Part shown: positions 10,101-17,735 of the stretch, in pieces
Numbering within the stretch: position 1 is the first letter of the stretch
How the letters are laid out: each line of letters opens with the position of its first letter
Assembly (NCBI RefSeq): GCF_021343995.1
Contig: NZ_JAJTTE010000004.1
Coordinates: 124,001 to 188,000, forward strand
Length of the DNA stretch: 64,000 bases
DNA from: Pseudonocardia terrae
GTDB taxonomy: Bacteria; Actinomycetota; Actinomycetes; Mycobacteriales; Pseudonocardiaceae
Direction: 5' to 3'
Program-made: the position numbers and the translations under genes
The notes under the pieces: model-generated
What the model was told of the DNA's origin: nothing
Seen by the model: only the letters and a program-made list of their open reading frames with translations
The model's database searches: none

Positions 10101-11271
10101 CGAGGTCGCCGGTGCGGTAGATCCGCTCGCGGCGGAAGGTCACGAACCGGTCCGCGGTCTTCTCGGGCATCCCGACATAGCCGCGCGCCACCCCGGGCCC
10201 GCCGATACAGATCTCGCCCGCGGCGTCGCGGGCGACCTCGCGCAGGTCCTCGTCGAGGATGTGGATCGTGTAGGTCGGCAGGGGACGGCCGATCGTCACC
10301 GGACGCCCGGGGAGCAGTTCTCCCCAGGTCGCGGTCACGGTGGCCTCGGTGGGGCCGTAGGTGTTCAGCATCCGGCGTCCCGGGCGCGCCCATCGCTCCA
10401 CCAGGTGGGCGGGACAGGCCTCGCCCCCGACCATCAGACCGCGCACGGCCGGGAGGTCCCGCGGGATCGTGGCCAGCAGGGTCGGCACCGCGTAGAGGAC
10501 GGTCACGCCGGTGCGGTCGAGGAAGTCGGCCAGGTCGGCGCCGAGGCGCCGCTCGTCGTCCGGGCCGACGACGAGGGTCGCGCCCACGGCGAAGGTCGGC
10601 CAGATCTCCTCGACGGAGAAGTCGAAGGAGATCGTCATGCCCTGGTAGACGCGGTCGCCGGGGCGGACGTCGTACACGCCGGGGACCACGCGCAGGAAGT
10701 TGACGATGCTCGAGTGCGCGACCTCCACGCCCTTCGGCCGCCCGCTGGAACCGGACGTGTAGATCACGTAGCAGGTCGGGTCGCCGGCGTCCCCGGCCTT
10801 GTGGACGGGCGGCGGCCCGTCGGCGGGCGACAGCGGCACGGCGTCCAGGCAGAGCTCCGGGACCGGCAGGCCGGGGGCGAGGTCGGACGTCGTGACGAGC
10901 AGGTCCAGCCCCGCGTCCTCGGCGATGTAGGCGACCCGGTCCGGGGGCGACGCCGGGTCGATCGGCACGAACGCGGCACCGGCCTTGAGCACCGCCAGGA
11001 GGGCGGCGTAGGTCCGCCACGAGCGCGCGAGCAGCACACCGACCCGGCCGCCCGGGAGCACCCCGCGCTCGCGGAGCAGGTGCGCGAGGCCGTCGGCGCG
11101 GGCGTCGAGCTCGGCGTAGGTCAGCAGCTCACCGTGGTCGTCGACGGCCACGGCGCCGGGCGAGCGGCGGGCGGTGGTCTCGACGACGTGGTGCAGGCGG
11201 GACCACGGGGGGTCGGGGAGATCGTTGCGGGCATCGGGCACACGACGGGCCGGGGAGGGGGCCAACGACAC
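7192..11271 (-). CDS. Pls/PosA-family nonribosomal peptide synthetase (A-T-membrane terminal domains)
   Basis: The 1359-residue protein has an adenylation domain at residues 25-500 (YVIYTSGSSGRPKG near 168, FDFSVEEIW near 215, NTYGPTEA near 303, YRTGDLG near 386, PSGKVDRKRLP near 489). A carrier domain follows with the phosphopantetheine serine in FFAELGGHSLL near 552. A long C-terminal region of about 740 residues then alternates transmembrane pairs with three hexapeptide-repeat-like soluble segments (near 765, 1010 and 1260). This is the architecture of the TIGR02353 terminal domain seen in epsilon-poly-L-lysine synthetase (Pls), which has no thioesterase and links one amino acid to itself. 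It heads a four-gene overlapping operon. Polymer production is inferred; the substrate is unproved. Confidence 0.88.
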   Translation of the reverse strand: MSLAPSPARRVPDARNDLPDPPWSRLHHVVETTARRSPGAVAVDDHGELLTYAELDARADGLAHLLRERGVLPGGRVGVLLARSWRTYAALLAVLKAGAAFVPIDPASPPDRVAYIAEDAGLDLLVTTSDLAPGLPVPELCLDAVPLSPADGPPPVHKAGDAGDPTCYVIYTSGSSGRPKGVEVAHSSIVNFLRVVPGVYDVRPGDRVYQGMTISFDFSVEEIWPTFAVGATLVVGPDDERRLGADLADFLDRTGVTVLYAVPTLLATIPRDLPAVRGLMVGGEACPAHLVERWARPGRRMLNTYGPTEATVTATWGELLPGRPVTIGRPLPTYTIHILDEDLREVARDAAGEICIGGPGVARGYVGMPEKTADRFVTFRRERIYRTGDLGRRDDAGEIVYLGRADDEVKIRGHRVDLGEIDSVLLGDPAVGSAVAAMVDDELVAYVTTDGPGPDDGLRERLHARLRERVPDYMVPGHLEVLPELPTMPSGKVDRKRLPAPTSPRLVAVSGAVVAPATAAEERVRDAWAEACGIDPAQLSVTADFFAELGGHSLLAATAVSLMRERGMATVAVRDLYENPTVRGLAATLPDAAATAASTVRAEPEKTSPARYGLAGTVQAGVLYLLLAVLAAPVAAVYVAEDGEVSLGVLTTIALIATAVYLATRWVLAPLGIRLLGRGVRPGRYRLWGRVHLRLWATDLLLSFTALPVLSGSALMPGFLRRLGARIGAETHLGTSSLSLPQLIEVGDDASIGYGAALRPWTVEDGRVVVGPIRVGAGAFVGAGALLQPGAVVGTGAVLGEQALLAGEVPAGQRWSGSPAAPDATRRGDDAVAELAALPPAQPWGAAGRFGTLAGLALLDLLPILMLVPTLLLVWGALLQFGQTVGLLAALCVGPVFVTTVCLTIAATRQAVLPATPIGIHPARSTLGVRKWVADKLLEMSLEITNSLYATLYTVPWLRALGARIGPGAEVSTVAHVDPDLLTLGRESFVADMASAGGATFHRGWVSFRTTEVGERAFVGNAALLPPGSRLGAGSLVGVQTVPPPGGVPAESAWLGSPAMHLPVRQDSGDFAERLTFRPSRRLVAERLAIEFLRICLPSSLIAVAIYLYLLALSTLAAAGAPLWAAVLVAPLLAVLFGVLVTGAVTAVKWLAVGTYRPRVEPLWSRFVRRSEFVTGLYEAAAVPAMLQLFRGTPLLPPALRLLGARIGRRTYLASTYLTEFDLVDIGDDAAIGRDASLQTHLFEDRVMKMSTVRIGAGATVGDRAIVLYDASVGEGTALEPLSLVMKGESLPAHTRWRGIPAEGVAEEPPVQRAPEPVTAPFGELVTEPATEPLPRVGPAPVRHRRARHRRGSHRDLAA

Positions 11272-11468
11272 GGGGAGCGTTCCTCTTCCTGAACTTCGGG
11301 CCTTGCGGGGAGACGAATGTCGGGCCTACCCCCACCGATCGCTCCGGTAACACGTTCGTGGTGTCCGACCGGCTTTTGCGTCACGCTGCGCGACCGCTCT
11401 GCGCCGATCAGGTCCACCGCACTTCCCCCGGTCGAGCCAGCACGCTCCTCGGGCGTCGACGTGTGCAC

Positions 11469-11498
11469 TTGTGGTTTAAGTACGCTTACAGTTATATA
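11469..11498 (+). promoter_or_regulatory. promoter and ArsR-type operator, probably leaderless transcript
   Basis: A -35 like TTGTGG (11469-11474) is followed after 18 bases by TATATA (11493-11498), unusually AT-rich for this genome. Between them lies TAAG-TACG-CTTA (11477-11488), the spaced inverted repeat typical of ArsR/SmtB operators. The GTG of the regulator sits at 11504, only five bases after the -10, so transcription should begin at or next to the start codon. Autoregulation by the encoded ArsR is inferred. Confidence 0.6.
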
Positions 11499-11503
11499 TC
11501 TGC

Positions 11504-11836
11504 GTGGACCCGTTCACGGTGCTGGCCGACCCCCTGCGTCGCCAGGTGGTCGAGCTGCTCGCCGAGGGACCCGTCACGGCGGGGGACATCGCGGCCCGGT
11601 TCCCGGTCACCCGGCCGGCGGTGAGCCGGCACCTGCGGGTCCTGCGGGAAGCGGGGCTCGTCGAGTCCGCGGTGCGGGGCCAGCACCGCGTCTACACGCT
11701 GCGCCGCGCCGAGCTCGCCGAGCTGGACCGGTGGCTGGACCGCTTCCGCCCGCTCACCTCCCCCGCCGACGCGCCACCGGCCGCTGGTTCGGCACCTACA
11801 GCGGGACCGGGCGCCCCGGCGGCACGGTCGAGCTGA
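11504..11836 (+). CDS. ArsR-family transcriptional regulator with frameshifted tail
   Basis: Residues 1-85 form a winged helix-turn-helix of the ArsR class (VLADPLRRQVVELLAEG, then TRPAVSRHLRVLREAGLVES, then GQHRVYTLR). No metal-binding cysteines are visible, so it is of the non-metal type that normally precedes or is fused to an SRPBCC domain. After RFRPLTSP (about residue 85) the frame continues into low-complexity sequence that is the out-of-frame reading of an SRPBCC fragment, so the last 25 residues are probably not native. The GTG start is set by the adjacent AT-rich promoter. The DNA-binding domain is intact and may still repress. Confidence 0.8.
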   Translation: MDPFTVLADPLRRQVVELLAEGPVTAGDIAARFPVTRPAVSRHLRVLREAGLVESAVRGQHRVYTLRRAELAELDRWLDRFRPLTSPADAPPAAGSAPTAGPGAPAARSS

Positions 11837-12141
11837 CGATCACCGGGGAGGTCGATGCGGGCGGCGTCGTGGCGGACCCGGTCACCGTCACGATCAACGA
11901 GTGCGCGGCGCCGCACCGGCTCGTCGTCGAGATCCCGGAGGGGTCGGAGGGGCGGACGTGGCTCCTCGACGTCACGCTCCGCCCGGCCGGCGCGGGGACG
12001 GACCTGATCTTCCGCCAGCGGCTGGTCCCGGGGCTCGATCCCGCCGACGTCGAGGCGGGATGGAAGTGGTACCTCGACCGGCTCGGCGCCTCCCTGCACG
12101 GCACCGAGATGCCGGACTGGAGCGCCTACGCCCCGGGCTGA
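11776..12141 (+). pseudogene. SRPBCC (AHSA1-like) domain remnant, N-terminus missing
   Basis: In the frame shifted relative to arsR, the sequence from TGRWFGTYSG to MPDWSAYAPG matches the last two-thirds of an SRPBCC/AHSA1 protein, including the closing helix DVEAGWKWYLDRLGASLHG. The first 45-60 residues of the fold are absent, no start codon lies in a sensible place, and the fragment abuts and overlaps the ArsR gene. ArsR and SRPBCC genes are usual partners. The simplest reading is a deletion that removed the end of arsR and the start of its partner. A sequencing error alone cannot restore a full domain. Confidence 0.6.
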
Positions 12142-12395
12142 TGCTCGTCGGCGGGGCGCGCCGGGCAGGCGAGGACCTCGTCGGCCAGGCGCGGTACCAG
12201 CGCCTCACGGTCGAACCGGTACCCGAAGTCGGCGTACGCGACCAGCTCGCGGTGCAGGAGTTCGCCGACGCAACCGGGGTAGAGCCGCCGCGCGTGATGG
12301 GCCGCGGTGCGGTAACGGCACCGCTCGTGCGGCGGGATGCCCGGGGCGGTTCCTTCGGCGGACCCGGCCGTCCCGGTGACCAGGCGGATCGTCAT
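12126..12395 (-). CDS. small hypothetical protein
   Basis: An 89-residue soluble protein whose core, RRLYPGCVGELLHRELVAYA followed by DFGYRFDREALVPRLADEVL, reads as two genuine amphipathic helices of a type I have seen in actinobacterial hypothetical proteins. The ATG at 12395 opens into a non-coding stretch upstream. It overlaps the end of the SRPBCC remnant by 16 bases on the opposite strand. No domain name or function can be given. Confidence 0.6.
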   Translation of the reverse strand: MTIRLVTGTAGSAEGTAPGIPPHERCRYRTAAHHARRLYPGCVGELLHRELVAYADFGYRFDREALVPRLADEVLACPARPADEHQPGA

Positions 12396-12618
12396 GGAGC
12401 AACCTTGCTCGCCCGGACCGGCCCTGTACAGCGGGGAGAACTACGTACACACACCTCGCGCGTGGCCGTATCAGGAGCCCGCCCGCCGCACACGCGCTCA
12501 CCATCACCCCCACCACGCTCGCGAAGTGGGCGCTCCGGGTCCTGCGACCGCTCGTGGATGATCGCGTCCGATTCGTCGGTGCCGCTCGCTACGCTCCCGG
12601 TCGTGGTCGGGAGGGGCG

Positions 12619-12960
12619 GTGGCTGACGCGGAGGACGTGCGGCGGCTCGCGCTGGCCCTGGAGGGCGTCGAGGAGATCGACAGCGACGGGTTCGACTTCC
12701 GTGCGGGCGGGCGCGGTTTCGTCTGGTCCTATCCGGAGCGGGTGCCGGGGCAGCGCCGGGTGCTCCGCACGGACATCGCCGTGCTGTACGTCGGCGACGA
12801 GGCGGAGAAGCAGGCGCTGCTGCTCGGGGAGCCGGACCTGTTCTTCACCACGCCGAGCTACGACGGGCTGCCCCTGGTGATGGTGCGGCTGGAGGAGGTC
12901 GATCCCGAGCGGCTCGCCGAACTGGTCGTCGACGCCTGGCGGATGCGCACCGAGCCGTGA
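12619..12960 (+). CDS. MmcQ/YjbR-like protein
   Basis: A 113-residue single-domain protein of the MmcQ/YjbR alpha+beta fold: an N-terminal helix VRRLALALEGVEE, a strand with the aromatic motif GFVWSYPER, then FFTTPSYDGLPLVMVRLEEV and a C-terminal helix LAELVVDAWRMR. The family is described as a DNA-binding-like fold, but a function is rarely demonstrated. The GTG follows GGGAGGGGC. Convergent with the methyltransferase gene, three bases apart, and not obviously part of an operon. Confidence 0.75.
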   Translation: MADAEDVRRLALALEGVEEIDSDGFDFRAGGRGFVWSYPERVPGQRRVLRTDIAVLYVGDEAEKQALLLGEPDLFFTTPSYDGLPLVMVRLEEVDPERLAELVVDAWRMRTEP

Positions 12961-12963
12961 GCG

Positions 12964-13803
12964 TCAGGGCCGGGCGAACTCCCAGATCACCACGCCGGGC
13001 AGGCCCACGTAGGCGGCCCGGGTGGCCTCCGGCACGAGCTCGACGGTCGGGGTCACGACGGACTCCGGCGTGAGGACCGGCTCCTCGGCACCGCGCACGA
13101 CCAGTCCCGCCGCCAGGGCGGCTGCGGCGTAGTCGGTCACCCGGTGCCGGTTCAGCCGCATGTACGCACGCCCCGCGCCGCTCGCGAACTGCGCCTGCCA
13201 GCCCAGCTGCACCAGGAACGGATGGACATCGCTGACCAGGATGCGGCCGCCCGGCCGGACCACGCGGGCCAGCTCGGCGAGGGCCGGGGCGACCTCGGGC
13301 ACGTGGACCAGGGCCAACGCGCACACGGCGGCGTCGACCGACGAGTCGGGCAGGGGCAGGTCGGTCAGCCCGCCCTCGAGGAAGCGCCCGCCGGGCACCT
13401 TCGCCCGGGCACGCTCCAGCATGTCCGGGGACCGGTCGACGCCGACCACGGTGTGCCCCCGCTCCGCCAGGCGGACGGCATAGCGGCCGGTGCCGCAGGC
13501 GGCGTCGAGCACCTCGCCGGCGGGCCAGGCGGCGAGCCGGCGCTCCATCGGCGGCTCCTCGATCGAGAACAGCCGCAGCGGGCCGTCGTAGGTCCCGGCC
13601 CACCGCGCGTACCCCTCGCGCAGGTCGACCTCGACGCCCAGCGATCCCTGCAGCTCCGGGTCCCGCCCGAGCCGGTCGAGCACGTCCCGGGCCTCCGCCA
13701 TCCGCGCCGCCCGGGCGGCACCGTGGTCGTCGGCCCGGAGCAGCCGCAGCAGCGCCAGGCCCTCCACACCCACCGTCAACTCGCCCAGCGTCGGGTCGGC
13801 CAC
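12964..13803 (-). CDS. class I SAM-dependent methyltransferase
   Basis: The 279-residue protein has an N-terminal helical part of about 90 residues and then a Rossmann methyltransferase core with motif I VLDAACGTGRYAVRLAERG, followed by VVGVDRSPDML and the motif IV region DAAVCALALVHVPE. The C-terminal region (YMRLNRHRVTDYAAAALAAG) is like small-molecule or ubiquinone-type methyltransferases (UbiE/Methyltransf_11). The substrate is unknown. The GTG start follows no strong ribosome site. It stands alone between a convergent small gene and the downstream end of the carboxylase gene. Confidence 0.8.
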   Translation of the reverse strand: MADPTLGELTVGVEGLALLRLLRADDHGAARAARMAEARDVLDRLGRDPELQGSLGVEVDLREGYARWAGTYDGPLRLFSIEEPPMERRLAAWPAGEVLDAACGTGRYAVRLAERGHTVVGVDRSPDMLERARAKVPGGRFLEGGLTDLPLPDSSVDAAVCALALVHVPEVAPALAELARVVRPGGRILVSDVHPFLVQLGWQAQFASGAGRAYMRLNRHRVTDYAAAALAAGLVVRGAEEPVLTPESVVTPTVELVPEATRAAYVGLPGVVIWEFARP

Positions 13804-13879
13804 CCGACCACGCTACCGAGCGGGCGCAAGCGGCCGGGCCGGACGAGCGCTCGGACCGCGGTCACGGAAGGCCGCGGGG

Positions 13880-16800
13880 TCACCAGGTGTCGATGTTCGG
13901 CCGCACCTTCTCCGGCTGCGGGCCCACCTTCCGCTCGGGGAACGACGAGACGATCCAGCGGCGGGTCTCGGCCGGGTCGATGACGTCGTCGATCTCGAAG
14001 ACGGTGGCCACCGACAGCGCCTTGCCCTTCTCGTACTCGGCGGCGACGTACTTGCGGAACAGCTCCTCGCGCTCGGCCGGGTCGCTGACCGCCTCCAGCT
14101 CCTTGCGGTAGCCGAGCCGGACCGCGCCCTCCAGGCCCATCCCGCCGAACTCGCCCGTCGGCCACGCCACGGAGAAGGCCGGGGCCTTGAGCGAGCCGCC
14201 CATCATCGCCTGCGCGCCGAGGCCGTAGCACTTGCGCGTGACGACCAGCCCCACCGGCACGGAGAGATTGGCGCCCACCGAGAACATCCGGCTGAAGTGC
14301 CGCACCGTCGCGTGCGTCTCGGACTCGGTGCCGACCATGAACCCGGGGGTGTCGCACAGCGAGACCACGGGCAGCCCGAAGGCGTCGCAGAGCTGCAGGA
14401 ACCGGGCGGCCTTGTCCGCGCCGTCGTGGTCGATCGCGCCGCCGAGGTGGGTGGGGTCGTTGGCGATCAGGCCCATCGGCCGGCCCTCGATGCGGATCAG
14501 GGCGGTGATCATGCCGGGCGCGAAGCCGCGGCGCAGCTCCAGCACCGAGCCGACGTCGGCCAGGCCCTCGATCGCCGCCCGCATGTCGTAGACGCGCACC
14601 CGGTTCTCGGGGACGACGTGCCGCAGGGCGCGCTGGTCCGGCGCCTCCCAGTCGCGCACCGGGCCCTGGAAGTAGGACAGGTACTGTCGCGCGACGCGGG
14701 TGGCCTCGGCCTCGTCGGGCACCAGGACGTCGACCACGCCATTGGGGACCTGCACGGACATCGGGCCGACCTCGTCGGGCGCGACCACGCCGAGCCCGCC
14801 GCCCTCGATCATCGCGGGGCCGCCCATGCCGAGGCTCGCGCCCTCGACGGCGATGATCACGTCGCACAGCCCGGCGAGCGCGGCGTTGCCCGCGAAGCAC
14901 CGGCCGGCGACGACGCCGACCAGCGGCACCCGCGCGGAGAGCCGGGCGAAGATCTCGAAGGCCGGGACGTCGAGCATCGAGGCCCAGCTGCCGTCGGTGT
15001 CGCCGGGCCGGCCGCCGCCGCCCTCCGCGTAGACCACGACCGGCCAGCCCCGCCGCTCCGCGAGCTCGAAGACGCGGTCCTTCTTCTTGTGGTTGGTGAA
15101 GCCCTGGGTGCCGGCGAGCACCGTGTAGTCGTAGGAGAGCACCACCGCGTTGGCGTTCTCCGCGCCGACGAGGTCGCGGTTGATCGTGGCGGTGCCGGCG
15201 AGCATGCCGTCCGCGGGCGTGCGCTCGATCAGGTCGTCGAGCGAGCGGCGCAGCCGCTGGGCCGCGATGGCGAGCGGGCCGTACTCGACGAAGCTGCCCT
15301 CGTCGCAGAGGTCGGCCAGGTTCTCCCGGGCGGTCCGCAGGCCGGTGCGGTGTCGCTTCTCCACGGCGGCGCCGCGGTGCTCGTCGAGCCCCAGCGCGTG
15401 CCGCTCGCGCATCTCGGCGAGGTCCGGGCGGACGTGGTCGAGGTCGACGGCGGCCGCAGCCGCCGCCTCCTCGGCCGCCGCCGCGTCGGTGGTGAAGGCG
15501 AGCAGGGCGTCGCCGGGGGCCACCGTGTCCCCCGGCTCCACCACGACGGCGCCGACCCGGCCCGTCGCGGGGGCGGCCACGACGTGCTCCATCTTCATCG
15601 ACTCGACGACGACCAGGGCCTGCCCGGCGCGCACGACCTCGTCCTCCGCGACCTCGACGGCCACGACGGTGCCGGGGGCCTCGGCCCGCACCGCGTCGCC
15701 GTCGACCTCCCGCCGCTCCTCGGGGGCGGCGTCCGCCGCCGTGGTCTCGACGTACCGGTGCGGCCGGCCGGCGGCGAGGATCTCGGCGAGGTGCGTGTCG
15801 AGGAAGTCCGTGGTCAGCTCACCCGCCGCGAAGGCCGGGTGCCCGACGATCCCGGCGAGGACGTCGACGTTCGTCTCGACGCCCGCCAGGTGCACCTCGG
15901 ACAACGCCCGGTGCGTGCGGGCGGCGGCGGTGGCGAAGTCGCGCGAGTGCACCACGAGCTTGGCGATCAGCGGGTCGTAGCGGGGGCTGGTGCGGTAGCC
16001 GGTGTACCCGGCGGCGTCGACTCGGATCCCGCGCCCGGCGGGCAGCTCGAACGCGGTGAGCACGCCGGCCGACGGCGTGGTCGTGCCGTCGGGGTTGGTG
16101 CGTTCCAGGGTGATCCGGGTCTGCAGCGCCGCGCCCTGCGGCTCCGGCGCCTCCGCCTGGGTCAGCCCCAGCTCCGCGAGCGTGGCGCCGGCCGCAAGGC
16201 GGATCTGGGTCTGCACGAGGTCGACGCCGGTGACCTCCTCGGTGATCGTGTGCTCGACCTGCAGGCGCGGGTTGACCTCGATGAACGCGATCCGCTCCCC
16301 GCTGACCAGGAACTCCACCGTGCCCAGGCCGGCGTACCGCACGGACTCGCCCAGCCGGACCGCCGCCTCGAGCAGCCGCGCCCGCACCCCGGGGTCGAGG
16401 CCCGGGCTCGGCGCCACCTCGACGATCTTCTGGTGCCGGCGCTGCACCGAGCAGTCGCGCTCGCCGAGCTGGGTGACCGCGCCGGTGCCGTCGCCGAGGA
16501 TCTGCACCTCGACGTGCCGGGCAGGGGCGAGCAGCTCCTCGGCGTAGACGCGATCGTCGCCGAAGGCGGCGCCGGCCTCGGACGCGCACCGGGCCAGGGC
16601 CTCGTCGAGCTGCGCGGGATCGGTGACCCGGCGCATCCCGCGGCCGCCGCCACCGGCGACGGCCTTGACCATCACGGCGCCGGTCCGCTCGAGGAGCGTG
16701 CGGGCCCCGTCGCGGTCGGCGGCGGCGAGCACCGGGATCCCGGCGGCCTCGGCGATCTCACGCGCCCGCGTCTTGTCCCCGAGCGCGGCGAGGATCTCCG

Positions 16801-17116
16801 GCGACGGGCCGACGAACCGGATGCCCCGCTGCGCACACGCCTCGGCGAAGCGCGGGTTCTCGCTGAGGAACCCGTAGCCGGGATGGATCGCGTCGGCACC
16901 GGCCTCCTCGGCGGCGCGCAGCACGTCGTCGACGTCGAGGTAGCCGGCCACGCCCGCCCCCCGCAGCGCGACGGCGGCGTCGGCCTTCGCGACGTGCGGG
17001 GCGTCGGGCTCGTCGGTCGTGTGCACCGCGACGGACGGCAGGCCGAGGTCGGCGGCGGCCCGGGCGATCCGGACGGCGATCTCGCCCCGGTTGGCGATCA
17101 GGAGGCGACCGAACAC
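13880..17116 (-). CDS. single-chain biotin-dependent acyl-CoA carboxylase (BC-BCCP-CT)
   Basis: A 1078-residue fusion. Residues 1-450 form biotin carboxylase (LIANRGEIAVRIARAA; glycine-rich KAVAGGGGRGMR; EVNPRLQVEHTITEE). Residues about 480-550 form the biotin carrier with the lysine in VVESMKMEHVV. Residues about 570-1078 form a carboxyltransferase (VLSYDYTVLAGTQG, SLCDTPGFMVG, MMGGSLKAP). Most actinobacterial enzymes split these over two or three chains; the one-chain form resembles the long-chain acyl-CoA carboxylase described from Mycobacterium avium subsp. paratuberculosis. It carboxylates acyl-CoA using bicarbonate and ATP in the cytoplasm. The gene lies one base after the TetR gene, suggesting co-transcription, and is divergent from an acyl-CoA ligase-thiolase operon, so a shared pathway is likely. 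Confidence 0.88.
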   Translation of the reverse strand: MFGRLLIANRGEIAVRIARAAADLGLPSVAVHTTDEPDAPHVAKADAAVALRGAGVAGYLDVDDVLRAAEEAGADAIHPGYGFLSENPRFAEACAQRGIRFVGPSPEILAALGDKTRAREIAEAAGIPVLAAADRDGARTLLERTGAVMVKAVAGGGGRGMRRVTDPAQLDEALARCASEAGAAFGDDRVYAEELLAPARHVEVQILGDGTGAVTQLGERDCSVQRRHQKIVEVAPSPGLDPGVRARLLEAAVRLGESVRYAGLGTVEFLVSGERIAFIEVNPRLQVEHTITEEVTGVDLVQTQIRLAAGATLAELGLTQAEAPEPQGAALQTRITLERTNPDGTTTPSAGVLTAFELPAGRGIRVDAAGYTGYRTSPRYDPLIAKLVVHSRDFATAAARTHRALSEVHLAGVETNVDVLAGIVGHPAFAAGELTTDFLDTHLAEILAAGRPHRYVETTAADAAPEERREVDGDAVRAEAPGTVVAVEVAEDEVVRAGQALVVVESMKMEHVVAAPATGRVGAVVVEPGDTVAPGDALLAFTTDAAAAEEAAAAAAVDLDHVRPDLAEMRERHALGLDEHRGAAVEKRHRTGLRTARENLADLCDEGSFVEYGPLAIAAQRLRRSLDDLIERTPADGMLAGTATINRDLVGAENANAVVLSYDYTVLAGTQGFTNHKKKDRVFELAERRGWPVVVYAEGGGGRPGDTDGSWASMLDVPAFEIFARLSARVPLVGVVAGRCFAGNAALAGLCDVIIAVEGASLGMGGPAMIEGGGLGVVAPDEVGPMSVQVPNGVVDVLVPDEAEATRVARQYLSYFQGPVRDWEAPDQRALRHVVPENRVRVYDMRAAIEGLADVGSVLELRRGFAPGMITALIRIEGRPMGLIANDPTHLGGAIDHDGADKAARFLQLCDAFGLPVVSLCDTPGFMVGTESETHATVRHFSRMFSVGANLSVPVGLVVTRKCYGLGAQAMMGGSLKAPAFSVAWPTGEFGGMGLEGAVRLGYRKELEAVSDPAEREELFRKYVAAEYEKGKALSVATVFEIDDVIDPAETRRWIVSSFPERKVGPQPEKVRPNIDTW

Positions 17117-17117
17117 G

Positions 17118-17723
17118 CTAGAACCTCACCATTCCCTCGTAGAGCGCGGCCAGGGCCGCGACGGCATCGTCGGCGGAGAGCTCCCCGGCCGCGACCAGCT
17201 CGGCGTACCGCTCGATGACGCCCTGGACGGCCTGGGCGGTCAGCGCGGCCGAGGCCCGCGGGCGGGCCCGGCCCTCCCGCTCGAGCCGGGTCACGAACCG
17301 TTCGTGCCGGCGGGTCGGCACGGCGCGGATCTCCTCGAGCAGCGTGCGGATCGCCGGGTCCTCGATCGCCTGGTGGGCCATCACCCGCAGCAGCCCGATC
17401 CGGGCGGTCCACGCCCTGAGGTACCCGTCCAGGGCCGCCCGCCACACCGCGAACGCATCCCCGGTGTCCGGCACGTCCTGCGCGGCGCACAGCTGGTCGC
17501 GGACGTCGGCGGCGAGCGCGGCGAAGACGTCGGCCTTGGTGGCGAAGTAGACGTAGAAGGTCGCGCGCCCGACGCCCGCGCCCTCGGTCACGTCGGCGAC
17601 CGTCACCGCGCCGAAGCCCTTGGCGGCGAACGCCTCCTCCGCGGCGCGCAGCAGCCGGTGCCGGGTCGGGCTGTCCACCCGGTCCCGGGCCCCGCGCACC
17701 TCCCAGCCGGTCCCCGCCGTCAT
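17118..17723 (-). CDS. TetR-family transcriptional regulator
   Basis: The TetR helix-turn-helix is clear: RLLRAAEEAFAAKGFGAVTV followed by ADVTEGAGVGRATFYVYFATK at about residues 22-62, with a helical ligand domain to the end. I chose the ATG at 17723 (MTAGTGWEVRG). Upstream in-frame ATG codons at 17738 and 17744 and a TTG at 17759 overlap the 26-bp palindrome and are less likely. The gene is followed one base later by the carboxylase gene and is divergent from the acyl-CoA ligase gene. Control of both directions, with an acyl-CoA ligand, is the expected arrangement but is inferred. Confidence 0.85.
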   Translation of the reverse strand: MTAGTGWEVRGARDRVDSPTRHRLLRAAEEAFAAKGFGAVTVADVTEGAGVGRATFYVYFATKADVFAALAADVRDQLCAAQDVPDTGDAFAVWRAALDGYLRAWTARIGLLRVMAHQAIEDPAIRTLLEEIRAVPTRRHERFVTRLEREGRARPRASAALTAQAVQGVIERYAELVAAGELSADDAVAALAALYEGMVRF

Positions 17724-17735
17724 ACCGGCATCGTC

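Noticed and set aside
8089..11292. A 1067-codon plus-strand frame opposite the synthetase
   Set aside because: It mirrors the synthetase codons, is rich in Gly/Arg/Asp, and has no domain; the minus strand carries all adenylation and carrier motifs.
11504..12141. Programmed frameshift joining ArsR and SRPBCC
   Set aside because: A C5 run lies near the junction, but 45-60 residues of the SRPBCC fold are missing, so a shift would not restore a complete protein.
14297..17218. A 973-codon plus-strand frame opposite the carboxylase
   Set aside because: Shadow frame; the minus strand shows complete biotin carboxylase, carrier and carboxyltransferase motifs.
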